NCBI GenBank assembly: GCA_020636435.1 | Contig: JACJXX010000002.1 | Coordinates: forward strand, 3,596,001 to 3,660,000 | Source of the DNA: Lewinellaceae bacterium | GTDB lineage: Bacteria; Bacteroidota; Bacteroidia; Chitinophagales; Saprospiraceae | Length of the DNA: 64,000 nt | Reading direction: 5' to 3' | Shown here: in pieces, positions 7,554 to 14,768 of the stretch | Position numbering within the stretch: the stretch's first letter is position 1 | Layout of the letters: each line of letters starts with the position of its first letter | Translations under genes and position numbers: made by a program | The notes under the pieces: generated by a model | Database searches by the model: none | Seen by the model: the letters and a program-made list of their open reading frames with translations, nothing else | Told to the model about the DNA's origin: nothing

Positions 7554-9488
7554 TTATCTCAGGTATGCCAGCTGATACCGCAACGTCAGCAAAGTCTGCA
7601 GGTCTTTGATCGGCTGGAAACAGTTCCGCAGGTTAACCCTTTCCATTTTCGACAATTCCGAAGGTTTAAAAAAACGCCCGGAATTCTTGTTTTTTAGCCC
7701 CTGGAGGGCGCGGTAACGCATGAGAATCTCGTAGGCATCGGCAGCCTGTTCGTACAATTCTCTGTTGGCTGGCTCCAGTTCCGCCAGTTTTTCAAAGCGG
7801 CGGAAGGTATTGTTGATTTTGCCTACTTTAGCGTCGAGGATGAGCACCCGGGCGGCGTCTGCCAGGGGCATCATAGACCGTGCTTTGATGTCGAACTCAT
7901 CTTTGTGCTCTCCGCTGCTTTCCACCACAAAATTGCGGAAAAAGGTGAGCGGAGGTGGATTTTGCACGGCGTCCTTGGCCAGGAAGCCAAGAAATATGGC
8001 CTGCGCTCCGATGTCCCCGAAGATGTGTTCAGTAAGTTTTGCCGACAGCTCTTTCATGCCGTAAATAGGCCGGTAATCGAAGAAGATGGTGCAGTACATC
8101 ACCGCCTTGGGGCTGGGTTCGAAAATCCATTTGGAAAACTGCTCCTTCCATTCCTCCAGGGAAAGGCACCAACTGGGATTGCTGGCCATCATGTCGCCCG
8201 GGCAGTAATCGTACCCCACTTCATGGAGCATGGCAGTCACTTTCTCAGCCAGTTTGAGGTAGTAATTCTTCACCAGCTCGTGCTCCTCTTCCGGAACATT
8301 TTCAAAAATCAGGGCATTATCCTGGTCGGTGCGCAGCAGCTGCTCCTGCCGCCCCTCGCTTCCCAGCGCCAGCCAGCAAAAACCGGCGGCGGGCCGCTCG
8401 TGCCCTTCTTCGTCCATTTCAGCCTGAGAAAGCTTGATCGACTGGGCGATCAACTCGTCGTTGACCTCTGACATCACAGTTGAAATAAAGGCAATAGCCA
8501 CTTCCTGATAGATGTATTTTTTCATCAGGCCCTCCGCCCGTTCGCGGATATTGCGCAACTCCCCGCCGTTCCGGCAACGGCGTATTTCACGGATCAACAG
8601 GGCCGGGTTATTGCCCTGAACGACCATGAGGTCGTGTTCGGACAGCACGCCGATGACCGGGCTGGCCGGCGTTCCGTCTTCCGTGATGCACAGGTGGCTG
8701 ATCCGGTTTTTCACCATTTCGATCTGCACATCGGCCACCGTTAGGTTTGGCCCCACGGTAATGACCGGGCTGGACATGATGTCCGTTACCGGTTTTTCCA
8801 GGCCCACACGGCCGGTGGCCACTTTTGAGCGAAGGTCTTTATCGGTCAGGATGCCCAGGGGGTGCCCCTCGGCGTTGACCACAATAATCGACCCCACGCG
8901 CCGGTTGCTCATCACCGTGGCGGCCTCCCTGATAAAGGTATCCGGAAGGCAGGTAACCGGGTCTTTGCTTTTTTCCAGAGACTGAACCTCCACCAGCGGG
9001 AAATTGGCATCCACCATTTTTTCCTGGTCCAAAAAAAGCATGGGCCTGCCCTGGCGGCGGTAATTTTCTCCTATGCCGGAAGCAAAAGTGCTGGCCAGGT
9101 AAAAGGCCACCCGGGGATTATTTTCCAGGACCTCTTTAAACCCCTGCACATTGATGGCGTAAATCAGCGATTCTTCCACCACTTTAGCCGTCAAGGCATA
9201 ATTTTCCTCCGCCAGCAGGGGCCGGATGCCAAAAACGTCGCCTTCATCGCATTGTTCCACCAGGATAGGCTCCCCATCCTGTTCGCGCAGCAAATGCACT
9301 GCCCCCTCCCGGACAATATAAATGTGGGTATTGGGGGGATCTCCCTGCCGGAAGATGACTTCATCCGGCTGCCGGTACTGGACCAGGATGCCTTCGGAAA
9401 TGCGCATGAGCAAATCTCGGCTCAGCAAATTGAACGGCGGAAATTCTTTTAAAAAATCATATATCCGTCGCGGGATGGTATTCTCCAT
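7554..9488 (-). CDS. cNMP-binding / CBS / DUF294 nucleotidyltransferase-like signal protein
   Basis: A 644-residue soluble protein. Residues about 15-135 are a cyclic-nucleotide-binding fold (FRQGDPPN, then the GDVFGIRPLL segment). Residues about 170-295 are a CBS pair (GSIIVVNAEGHPLGILTDKDL and a second unit ending VIGVLSEHDL). Residues about 330-480 are the GlnD-like nucleotidyltransferase domain with LGSEGRQEQ and TDQDNALIF, and a DUF294 C-terminal helical region follows. Such proteins occur next to ActP/SSS symporter and exonuclease genes, and a regulatory role on uptake is assumed but not proven. The start is the ATG at 9488, divergent from the ArsR-type gene, with a candidate shared operator between them. 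Confidence 0.88.
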   Translation of the reverse strand: MENTIPRRIYDFLKEFPPFNLLSRDLLMRISEGILVQYRQPDEVIFRQGDPPNTHIYIVREGAVHLLREQDGEPILVEQCDEGDVFGIRPLLAEENYALTAKVVEESLIYAINVQGFKEVLENNPRVAFYLASTFASGIGENYRRQGRPMLFLDQEKMVDANFPLVEVQSLEKSKDPVTCLPDTFIREAATVMSNRRVGSIIVVNAEGHPLGILTDKDLRSKVATGRVGLEKPVTDIMSSPVITVGPNLTVADVQIEMVKNRISHLCITEDGTPASPVIGVLSEHDLMVVQGNNPALLIREIRRCRNGGELRNIRERAEGLMKKYIYQEVAIAFISTVMSEVNDELIAQSIKLSQAEMDEEGHERPAAGFCWLALGSEGRQEQLLRTDQDNALIFENVPEEEHELVKNYYLKLAEKVTAMLHEVGYDYCPGDMMASNPSWCLSLEEWKEQFSKWIFEPSPKAVMYCTIFFDYRPIYGMKELSAKLTEHIFGDIGAQAIFLGFLAKDAVQNPPPLTFFRNFVVESSGEHKDEFDIKARSMMPLADAARVLILDAKVGKINNTFRRFEKLAELEPANRELYEQAADAYEILMRYRALQGLKNKNSGRFFKPSELSKMERVNLRNCFQPIKDLQTLLTLRYQLAYLR

Positions 9489-9520
9489 GGTGGTTATTTC
9501 TGGTTCTTTAGTTACATTTA

Positions 9521-9555
9521 CAAAAATACATGTTTATATTTGTTACTGCATGTAT
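9521..9555. promoter_or_regulatory. Divergent promoters with an inverted-repeat operator
   Basis: ATACATG (9526-9532) and CATGTAT (9549-9555) are perfect 7-bp inverted arms with a 16-bp spacer. Inside the spacer TATATTTG (9535-9542) is an exact plus-strand -7 element for the ArsR-type gene. Overlapping the left arm, TATTTTTG on the minus strand (9521-9528) is an exact -7 element for the DUF294 gene. Neither has a convincing -33 box. Binding at the arms would block both promoters. Confidence 0.5.
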
Positions 9556-9568
9556 AAGAACAGGAGAA

Positions 9569-9859
9569 ATGAAAACACACTTCAACGCTGATTTTCTGGA
9601 AAATTCCACTGAAACACTACGGGCCATCGCCCACCCCATCCGAATAGCCATGATCGACCTGTTGTACAACAATGGCCAGATGACCGTCACCAGCATATAC
9701 GAGCAGCTCAAAATCGAACAGGCCATCGCCTCCCACCACCTCCGCATCCTCAAGAACAAAGATGTTGTCAATGTAGAAAGAGACGGCAAAAATTCCCTTT
9801 ATTCTCTGAACAAAGAGGAATATTACGAGATCATCAAAACCCTCATCAAAGTCATCTAA
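9569..9859 (+). CDS. ArsR-family winged-helix transcriptional regulator
   Basis: A 96-residue DNA-binding protein with the ArsR/SmtB winged-helix layout. An N-terminal helix leads to LRAIAHPIRIAMIDLLY, then the recognition segment EQLKIEQAIASHHLRILKNKDVV, and the wing RDGKNSLYSLN. There is no cysteine, so classic metal sensing through Cys ligands is unlikely. It may respond to a non-metal cue or act constitutively as a dimeric repressor. I start it at the ATG at 9569 because the -7 element at 9535-9542 lies inside the longer frame from 9530. It divides the DUF294 gene from the porin/symporter cluster, which makes autoregulation and control of that module plausible. Confidence 0.85.
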   Translation: MKTHFNADFLENSTETLRAIAHPIRIAMIDLLYNNGQMTVTSIYEQLKIEQAIASHHLRILKNKDVVNVERDGKNSLYSLNKEEYYEIIKTLIKVI

Positions 9860-10591
9860 CCCCTCATTCCCCTTCCCGGGCTTCTCTTCCTGAATTTTTT
9901 GCCATTTTTTTCCTAAGTAACGGTTAAATAATAACATTCTGCCTTGTCTTTTGCCGCCATACGTCGTTGCTCTTCAGTTACGTAACCTCCATCAACCTCC
10001 CTCATCAGCGCCTTAAGCTGGCAACATTCGGCGGCGGCATATTTCGAAACCTTATTATTTGCCCGTTTTTATTCATCGCATTGGATTGGAAATACGAACC
10101 ACAATAAACCATTGCGGCATTCCAGAATCATGCCTTCGCATCGGAAGGCTACCTGGATTAAACATATAATTTTTTTCATTGAAATGCATTTTTATCAAAA
10201 GCAACTATTCAGTATAAGGCTGGATGCTCCATGCGAAATTTTGTAGGCTTTTTCTGTCGGAACCCCACCATTCCCCATGCCGAGGCATCATGCTTTGCGA
10301 GATCGGAAGGCTACCTGGATTAAACCATATAAATATATGATGCTGAATTATTTCATCAACGGACACGACCCAAACTCGCCCTCGAATTCCATTCCGTATT
10401 CAACGCCACCCGAAACACATATAGCTCAAGGCATATTTTATTGGCCAGCCGTCAAGGCTTCGCCCTACCCTTGCTTTCGCTTTATCCAAATAAACCTTTA
10501 ATACACACGCGCCAGACCAAAGTCTATTTCTTTGCATTCCAGAAAGGGGGACATATTATTTCGGCAAAAACTAAAGTTTTTTAGAAAAAAG
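9860..10591. other. Gene-free interval of about 730 bases with an imperfect duplication
   Basis: No open frame here looks like a protein. A motif of about 45 bases occurs twice, near 10130-10167 and 10287-10330, sharing ATCATGC and TCGGAAGGCTACCTGGATTA followed by CATATAA. The words GCATTCCAGAA also recur (near 10120 and 10536). It could be a decayed gene or a leader region of the porin gene. I cannot identify it. Confidence 0.5.
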
Positions 10592-10623
10592 CTTGTATAT
10601 ATATAGATAAGTATATACTTTAG
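10592..10623 (+). promoter_or_regulatory. Candidate promoter of the porin gene
   Basis: CTTG (10592-10595), 20 bases, then TACTTTAG (10616-10623) matches TTTG-N20-TAnnTTTG with two mismatches, 40 bases before the ATG. A similar TATATACTTTA lies upstream of the acetyl-CoA synthetase gene (18030-18040), without a matching -33 box. Confidence 0.4.
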
Positions 10624-10663
10624 CCAGGCATTCGAGCTGATCTTTCATCTTAAAACACAGTTT

Positions 10664-11958
10664 ATGGACACGAAACATTTACTCCGTTTGCTCCCCCTCC
10701 TGGCTTTTTGCCTTAGCTTTAGCCTGACGGCACTGTCCCAGGAGAATGCGGAGAAACCAGAGGTCGACCATTCGTACAAGCCTCTGACATTGAAGCTATC
10801 GGAAGATGGCAAGAAGTACGTCCGGTTCATCATCTGGCACCAGATGTGGCTGACGACCAACAACCTGTCGGCGGATGGCGCCAACGACGCAGTTTACCAC
10901 CAGCATCCGCCGTTCGCGTTTTCTGGCTTTTGCCCAGGTTTCTCCCCGTTTTCTGATCCTGACCCACTTTGGGCTGAACAACCTGACTCCCGACAACCTG
11001 ACTTCTCTCGGCAACAACGGGGGATTCCCCACAACTCTTCCTGCACGATGCCTGGACGGAATTTAAAGTTTCCAACGACGACGCGCTCTACATTGGCGCC
11101 CAGGCTTGCACACTACTGGAAAGGGCTGACCCGCCTGGCAAACCAAAGCACGCTGAACTTCATGACGCTCGACCAGTCCCAGTACTTTTGTCCACTGGCA
11201 TTCCCTTGCCATCACCGACCAGTTTGCCCGCCACCTCGGCATCTACGCCAAAGGCGAGTTGGGTAACTTCGACTACCGCCTGGCAATCAACAATCCAGGC
11301 AGGAATGGCTTGCAAAATGACCGGGGAACGAAGGGCAGCCCCTAACTTACGACGGTTTCGCTCAGCCGGAAAAAACGGAGACGCTACGGGAAACACCATT
11401 ATCGAGGGGTATTTCCGCTATAATTTCTGGGATAAGGAATCTACGAAATTACCTTATCAGGTGGGCAGTTATTTGGGAGCCAAGAAGGTTTTCGGCATCG
11501 GCGCGGGCTTCTTCGCTCACCCCAACGGCATGTACAACAACAATAACGGCGAACACGAAAATATCACCCATTTTGCCCTGGACGCCTTCCTGGATATGCC
11601 GCTGGGCGGCAATGATTGCCTGAACGCCTATGTTTCTTTTATGAGTTTCGACTACGGAGAAAATTACGTCAGCCGGTGGGCGGGTACCGGCACGGTCATT
11701 TATGGCCAGGTAGGCTATAAACTCCCGGATTCCAGGTTCATGCCTTATGTGGCCCTGCAATCCGCCAGTTACGACGGTTTTAATGATAGTGTTCTTGGAC
11801 TGGACGTCGGCCTCAATTACTTCATCCTGGGGCACAACGCCAAGCTGACGCTGGAGTACCACACCATCAACAATGACATACGCGAAGGCGGGCTCGATGC
11901 CAGCGGAAACATTCAGGATATTTCCCAAATCCGCCTGCAGGCGCATATTTTCTTATAG
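10664..11958 (+). pseudogene. Outer-membrane porin-like beta-barrel, broken by six frame changes
   Basis: It starts with a signal peptide (MDTKHLLRLLPLLAFCLSFS...LTALSQ). Homologous-looking segments then run in changing frames: RFIIWHQMWLTTNNLSADGAND; SIRRSRFLAFAQVSPRF and LTHFGLNN; FLHDAWTEFKVSNDDALYIG; HYWKGLTRLANQSTLNFMTL; FVHWHSLAITDQFARHLGIY; LTYDGFAQPEK; then NGDATGNTIIEGYF through to the stop at 11958. The frame breaks fall near 10890, 11030, 11105, 11186, 11340 and 11373. The last 580 bases are clean and end with alternating barrel strands and a terminal Phe-Leu. Placed directly ahead of DUF4212 and the ActP-like symporter, it probably served outer-membrane passage of the carboxylate. 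Either the gene has decayed or the assembly is poor over these 480 bases. Confidence 0.75.
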
Positions 11959-12013
11959 GCAAAAGCATTCAATTATTTAGATATATCTATTTTTTAACCT
12001 AAACTTTAAGACC

Positions 12014-12277
12014 ATGTCGTCGCTAGATCAAAGAGCAAAACAATACTGGAAGGAGAACATCAGGTATGTGCTGATCCTCCTGGCCATCTGGTTCCTGGTA
12101 TCCTATGTATTTGGGATTTTCCTGGTGGAGCCGCTCAACGCTGTCCGCATCGGGGGCGCCAAGCTGGGCTTCTGGTTCGCCCAGCAGGGTTCTATTTACG
12201 TATTCGTCATCCTGATCTTCGTCTATGTAAACCTGATGAACAAGCTGGACAAGAAGTACGAATTCGACGAGATTTAG
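12014..12277 (+). CDS. DUF4212 small subunit of sodium/solute symporter
   Basis: An 87-residue inner-membrane protein with two hydrophobic helices (about 19-38 and 58-78) and a polar N-terminus ending in YWKENIRYV. The motif WFLVSYVFGIFLVEPLN and the later GFWFAQQGSIYVFV are typical of DUF4212, which is nearly always encoded immediately before an ActP-like symporter. The two proteins are thought to form one transport unit. The spacing to the symporter is 40 bases. The start ATG at 12014 gives the family-length product. Confidence 0.92.
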   Translation: MSSLDQRAKQYWKENIRYVLILLAIWFLVSYVFGIFLVEPLNAVRIGGAKLGFWFAQQGSIYVFVILIFVYVNLMNKLDKKYEFDEI

Positions 12278-12317
12278 GCCTATCCTTTATCAACCAACTA
12301 ATTAAACAAAAAGAATT

Positions 12318-14030
12318 ATGAGTGTTCAAACCTGGACTTTTATCATAGTGGGCCTCACCTTCGCGCTGTACATCGGCATTGCGATCTGGTCGAGAGCAGG
12401 CTCCACCTCGGAGTTTTACGTCGCCGGCGGCGGCGTCCACCCGGTTGCCAACGGCATGGCGACCGCCGCCGACTGGATGTCGGCAGCCTCTTTCATCTCT
12501 ATGGCCGGGCTCATTTCCTTTATGGGGTATGACGGGGCCGTATTCCTCATGGGCTGGACGGGCGGCTACGTGCTGCTGGCCTTGCTGCTGGCCCCCTACC
12601 TTCGAAAATTCGGCAAGTTTACCGTCCCTGATTTCATTGGCGACCGGTACTACTCCAACGTAGCCCGCACGGTAGCCGTGATCTGCGCCATCATCGTTTC
12701 CTTTACCTACGTCGCCGGGCAGATGCGCGGCGTGGGCGTGGTGTTCTCGCGCTTCCTGGAAGTAGACATCACCACCGGCGTTTACATCGGCATGGCCATC
12801 GTCTTTTTCTACGCCGTTTTGGGTGGCATGAAGGGGATCACCTACACCCAAGTGGCCCAGTACTGCGTCCTGATCTTTGCCTATATGGTGCCTGCCTTCT
12901 TCATTTCTCTGGCCATGACCGGCAACATCATTCCTCAGTTCGGGCTGATCGGCGACGTGACCGATGGATCCGGCATGGCCCTGCTGGACAAGCTGGACCA
13001 ATTGAATACCGAACTCGGCTTCGCCGAATATACAGACGGCACCAAAACGATGACCGATGTCTTCGCCATTACTTTTGCGCTGATGGTCGGCACCGCCGGC
13101 CTGCCGCACGTGATCGTGCGTTTCTTCACCGTGCCTAAGGTGAAGGACGCCCGCATCTCCGCCGGCTGGGCGCTTTTGTTTATAGCCATCCTGTACACTA
13201 CTGCCCCCGCTATCGCCGCTTTTGCCCGCTACAACCTGATCAAAACCGTAAGCAACGAGCAATACAGCAGCATGCCCGAGTGGTTCTCGAAGTGGGAAGA
13301 AACCGGGCTGATTGCCTTTGACGACAAGAACCAAGACGGCGTCATTCAATATGTAGCCGATGCCGGCAAAAACGAATTGACCATTGACCGCGACATTATG
13401 GTGCTGGCCAACCCGGAAATTGCCAACCTTCCCAACTGGGTCATCGCACTGGTCGCCGCCGGCGGCTTGGCTGCGGCCCTTTCTACCGCCGCAGGCTTGT
13501 TGCTGGTGATCTCCACCGCCTTGTCCCGCGACCTGATCAAGATGCAGATCAAGCCGGATATTACGGAAAAGGGAGAGTTGATGTGGGCGCGCATCGGCGC
13601 GGTATTTGCAGTCCTGGTGGCCGGTTACTTCGGGATCAACCCTCCGGGCTTCGTTGCGGCCGTGGTGGCCTTAGCCTTCGGTTTGGCCGCTGCTTCCTTC
13701 TTCCCGGCCATTGTGCTTGGCGTGTTTGACAAACGGATGAACCGCGAAGGAGCCATCGCCGGCATGGTCGTTGGCATCACCCTGATGCTCTGGTATATGC
13801 TGAAGTACAAGTTCGGCACTTTCGACGGAGGCAAAGATGCCGTTGCCGGCCTAAAGGATGGTTGGTGGTTCGGCATCTCCCCGGAAGGCTTCGGCACGGT
13901 AGCCATGACCGTCAACCTGATTATAGCATTCGTCGTTTCGCGTTTAACGCCGGCCCCGCCGCAGGAAGTACAGGATATCGTCGAGGACATCCGCGTGCCG
14001 CGCGGCGCCGGGTCTGCTCACGTGCACTGA
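12318..14030 (+). CDS. ActP-like sodium:solute symporter (acetate/carboxylate uptake)
   Basis: A 570-residue inner-membrane transporter with about 13 helices. Helix 1 is followed by SEFYVAGGGVHPVANGMATAADWMSAASF, a stretch highly typical of the ActP/VC_2705 branch of SSS transporters that pairs with DUF4212. GTAGLPHVIVRFFTVP in the middle is the other hallmark. Family members import acetate, propionate or pyruvate with sodium. The genes that follow (two small membrane proteins, an SLC5-type sensor kinase, a receiver, acs and a prpE-like ligase) fit acetate uptake and activation. A periplasmic or cytoplasmic loop rich in Asp and Asn (about 330-365) is inserted before a later helix. Confidence 0.93.
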   Translation: MSVQTWTFIIVGLTFALYIGIAIWSRAGSTSEFYVAGGGVHPVANGMATAADWMSAASFISMAGLISFMGYDGAVFLMGWTGGYVLLALLLAPYLRKFGKFTVPDFIGDRYYSNVARTVAVICAIIVSFTYVAGQMRGVGVVFSRFLEVDITTGVYIGMAIVFFYAVLGGMKGITYTQVAQYCVLIFAYMVPAFFISLAMTGNIIPQFGLIGDVTDGSGMALLDKLDQLNTELGFAEYTDGTKTMTDVFAITFALMVGTAGLPHVIVRFFTVPKVKDARISAGWALLFIAILYTTAPAIAAFARYNLIKTVSNEQYSSMPEWFSKWEETGLIAFDDKNQDGVIQYVADAGKNELTIDRDIMVLANPEIANLPNWVIALVAAGGLAAALSTAAGLLLVISTALSRDLIKMQIKPDITEKGELMWARIGAVFAVLVAGYFGINPPGFVAAVVALAFGLAAASFFPAIVLGVFDKRMNREGAIAGMVVGITLMLWYMLKYKFGTFDGGKDAVAGLKDGWWFGISPEGFGTVAMTVNLIIAFVVSRLTPAPPQEVQDIVEDIRVPRGAGSAHVH

Positions 14031-14163
14031 CCTCCATTGTTGTTGGTTGTCCTGTTGTTTGTTGTTTGTCGCCCTCCCCCCATTGCAAACGACATTCAAC
14101 AGGCAACCTACAACGATCAAAAGACAGACAACCAACAACTGACAACAATCAACCGAAAAAATT

Positions 14164-14406
14164 ATGAAATTTCAACTTGGCAGAAAGCTATCAGACCTAT
14201 TTGTCACTGTTTATATCATCAGCACCTTGTTTTTGAGGTTTTACCTGGAACCACAGTTGCACGGCCAGTTCCTGATTTCAATAGGGGTAGGCGCCTTTGC
14301 GCTGTTGTTCCTCTGGGCGCTGGCCAAGAGCAAGGTCATCAACCCTTCTTACTTCGGGCTTTGGCCGGGGGAAGCGGAGGAAGAGGCCGCGCGTGGAAAT
14401 GGGTAA
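14164..14406 (+). CDS. Small membrane protein, unknown
   Basis: An 80-residue product with two hydrophobic segments (about 12-27 and 36-54) and an acidic tail, GEAEEEAARGNG. I do not recognise the family. It is in line with the symporter gene and ends 40 bases before a good terminator, so it probably closes the porin-DUF4212-symporter unit. The preceding 133 bases are low-complexity (GTTGTTTGT words and their inverse). A frameshifted longer frame from 14037 is less credible. Confidence 0.6.
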   Translation: MKFQLGRKLSDLFVTVYIISTLFLRFYLEPQLHGQFLISIGVGAFALLFLWALAKSKVINPSYFGLWPGEAEEEAARGNG

Positions 14407-14446
14407 ACGGTTGGATTTAGTTGATTAAAAACCATTGTGCATCAAG

Positions 14447-14486
14447 TGCAGGTTGGAGCCGTAGTACGCTAAGCCTGCATTTTTTG
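14447..14486 (+). terminator. Intrinsic terminator after the symporter unit
   Basis: TGCAGG (14447-14452) pairs with CCTGCA (14474-14479) and is followed by six T. The loop can pair further (GGAGCC region with the GTACGCT side, imperfectly). Confidence 0.65.
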
Positions 14487-14549
14487 TCCGCCTCTTATAA
14501 GAAAGTCATTCAGTAGTTATCTACCTTTGATGGCTAAAGCAGGTTCACC

Positions 14550-14756
14550 ATGGCGAATGATAAAGCGTTCCGGCTTCTGGGGTTGTTTTTTCTGGCCCTG
14601 TTTGGTTTCAATTTCCCAATACTCAGCCTGTTCGGCAAAGGAGGTTTTTTGGGGGGCATTCCGGTACTTTTCGCCTATATTTTTATCAGCTGGGCAGCGA
14701 TCATCTTCTTCACGGCCCGGATTGTAGAGTCTAATCAGAAGGATAAGCCAAGGTAA
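14550..14756 (+). CDS. Small membrane protein upstream of the sensor kinase
   Basis: A 68-residue, two-helix membrane protein (FRLLGLFFLALFGFNFPILS and FAYIFISWAAIIFFTARI) with a basic tail. The stop is only 12 bases before the sensor kinase start, indicating one transcript. Short hydrophobic proteins of this kind commonly precede SLC5-type kinases, possibly as an accessory subunit analogous to DUF4212. No function can be assigned. Confidence 0.7.
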   Translation: MANDKAFRLLGLFFLALFGFNFPILSLFGKGGFLGGIPVLFAYIFISWAAIIFFTARIVESNQKDKPR

Positions 14757-14768
14757 AGCGGGAAAGCC

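Noticed and set aside
9860..10591. Possible decayed transposase or regulator
   Set aside because: No reading frame or motif could be followed; only an imperfect duplication is visible, so no function was assigned.
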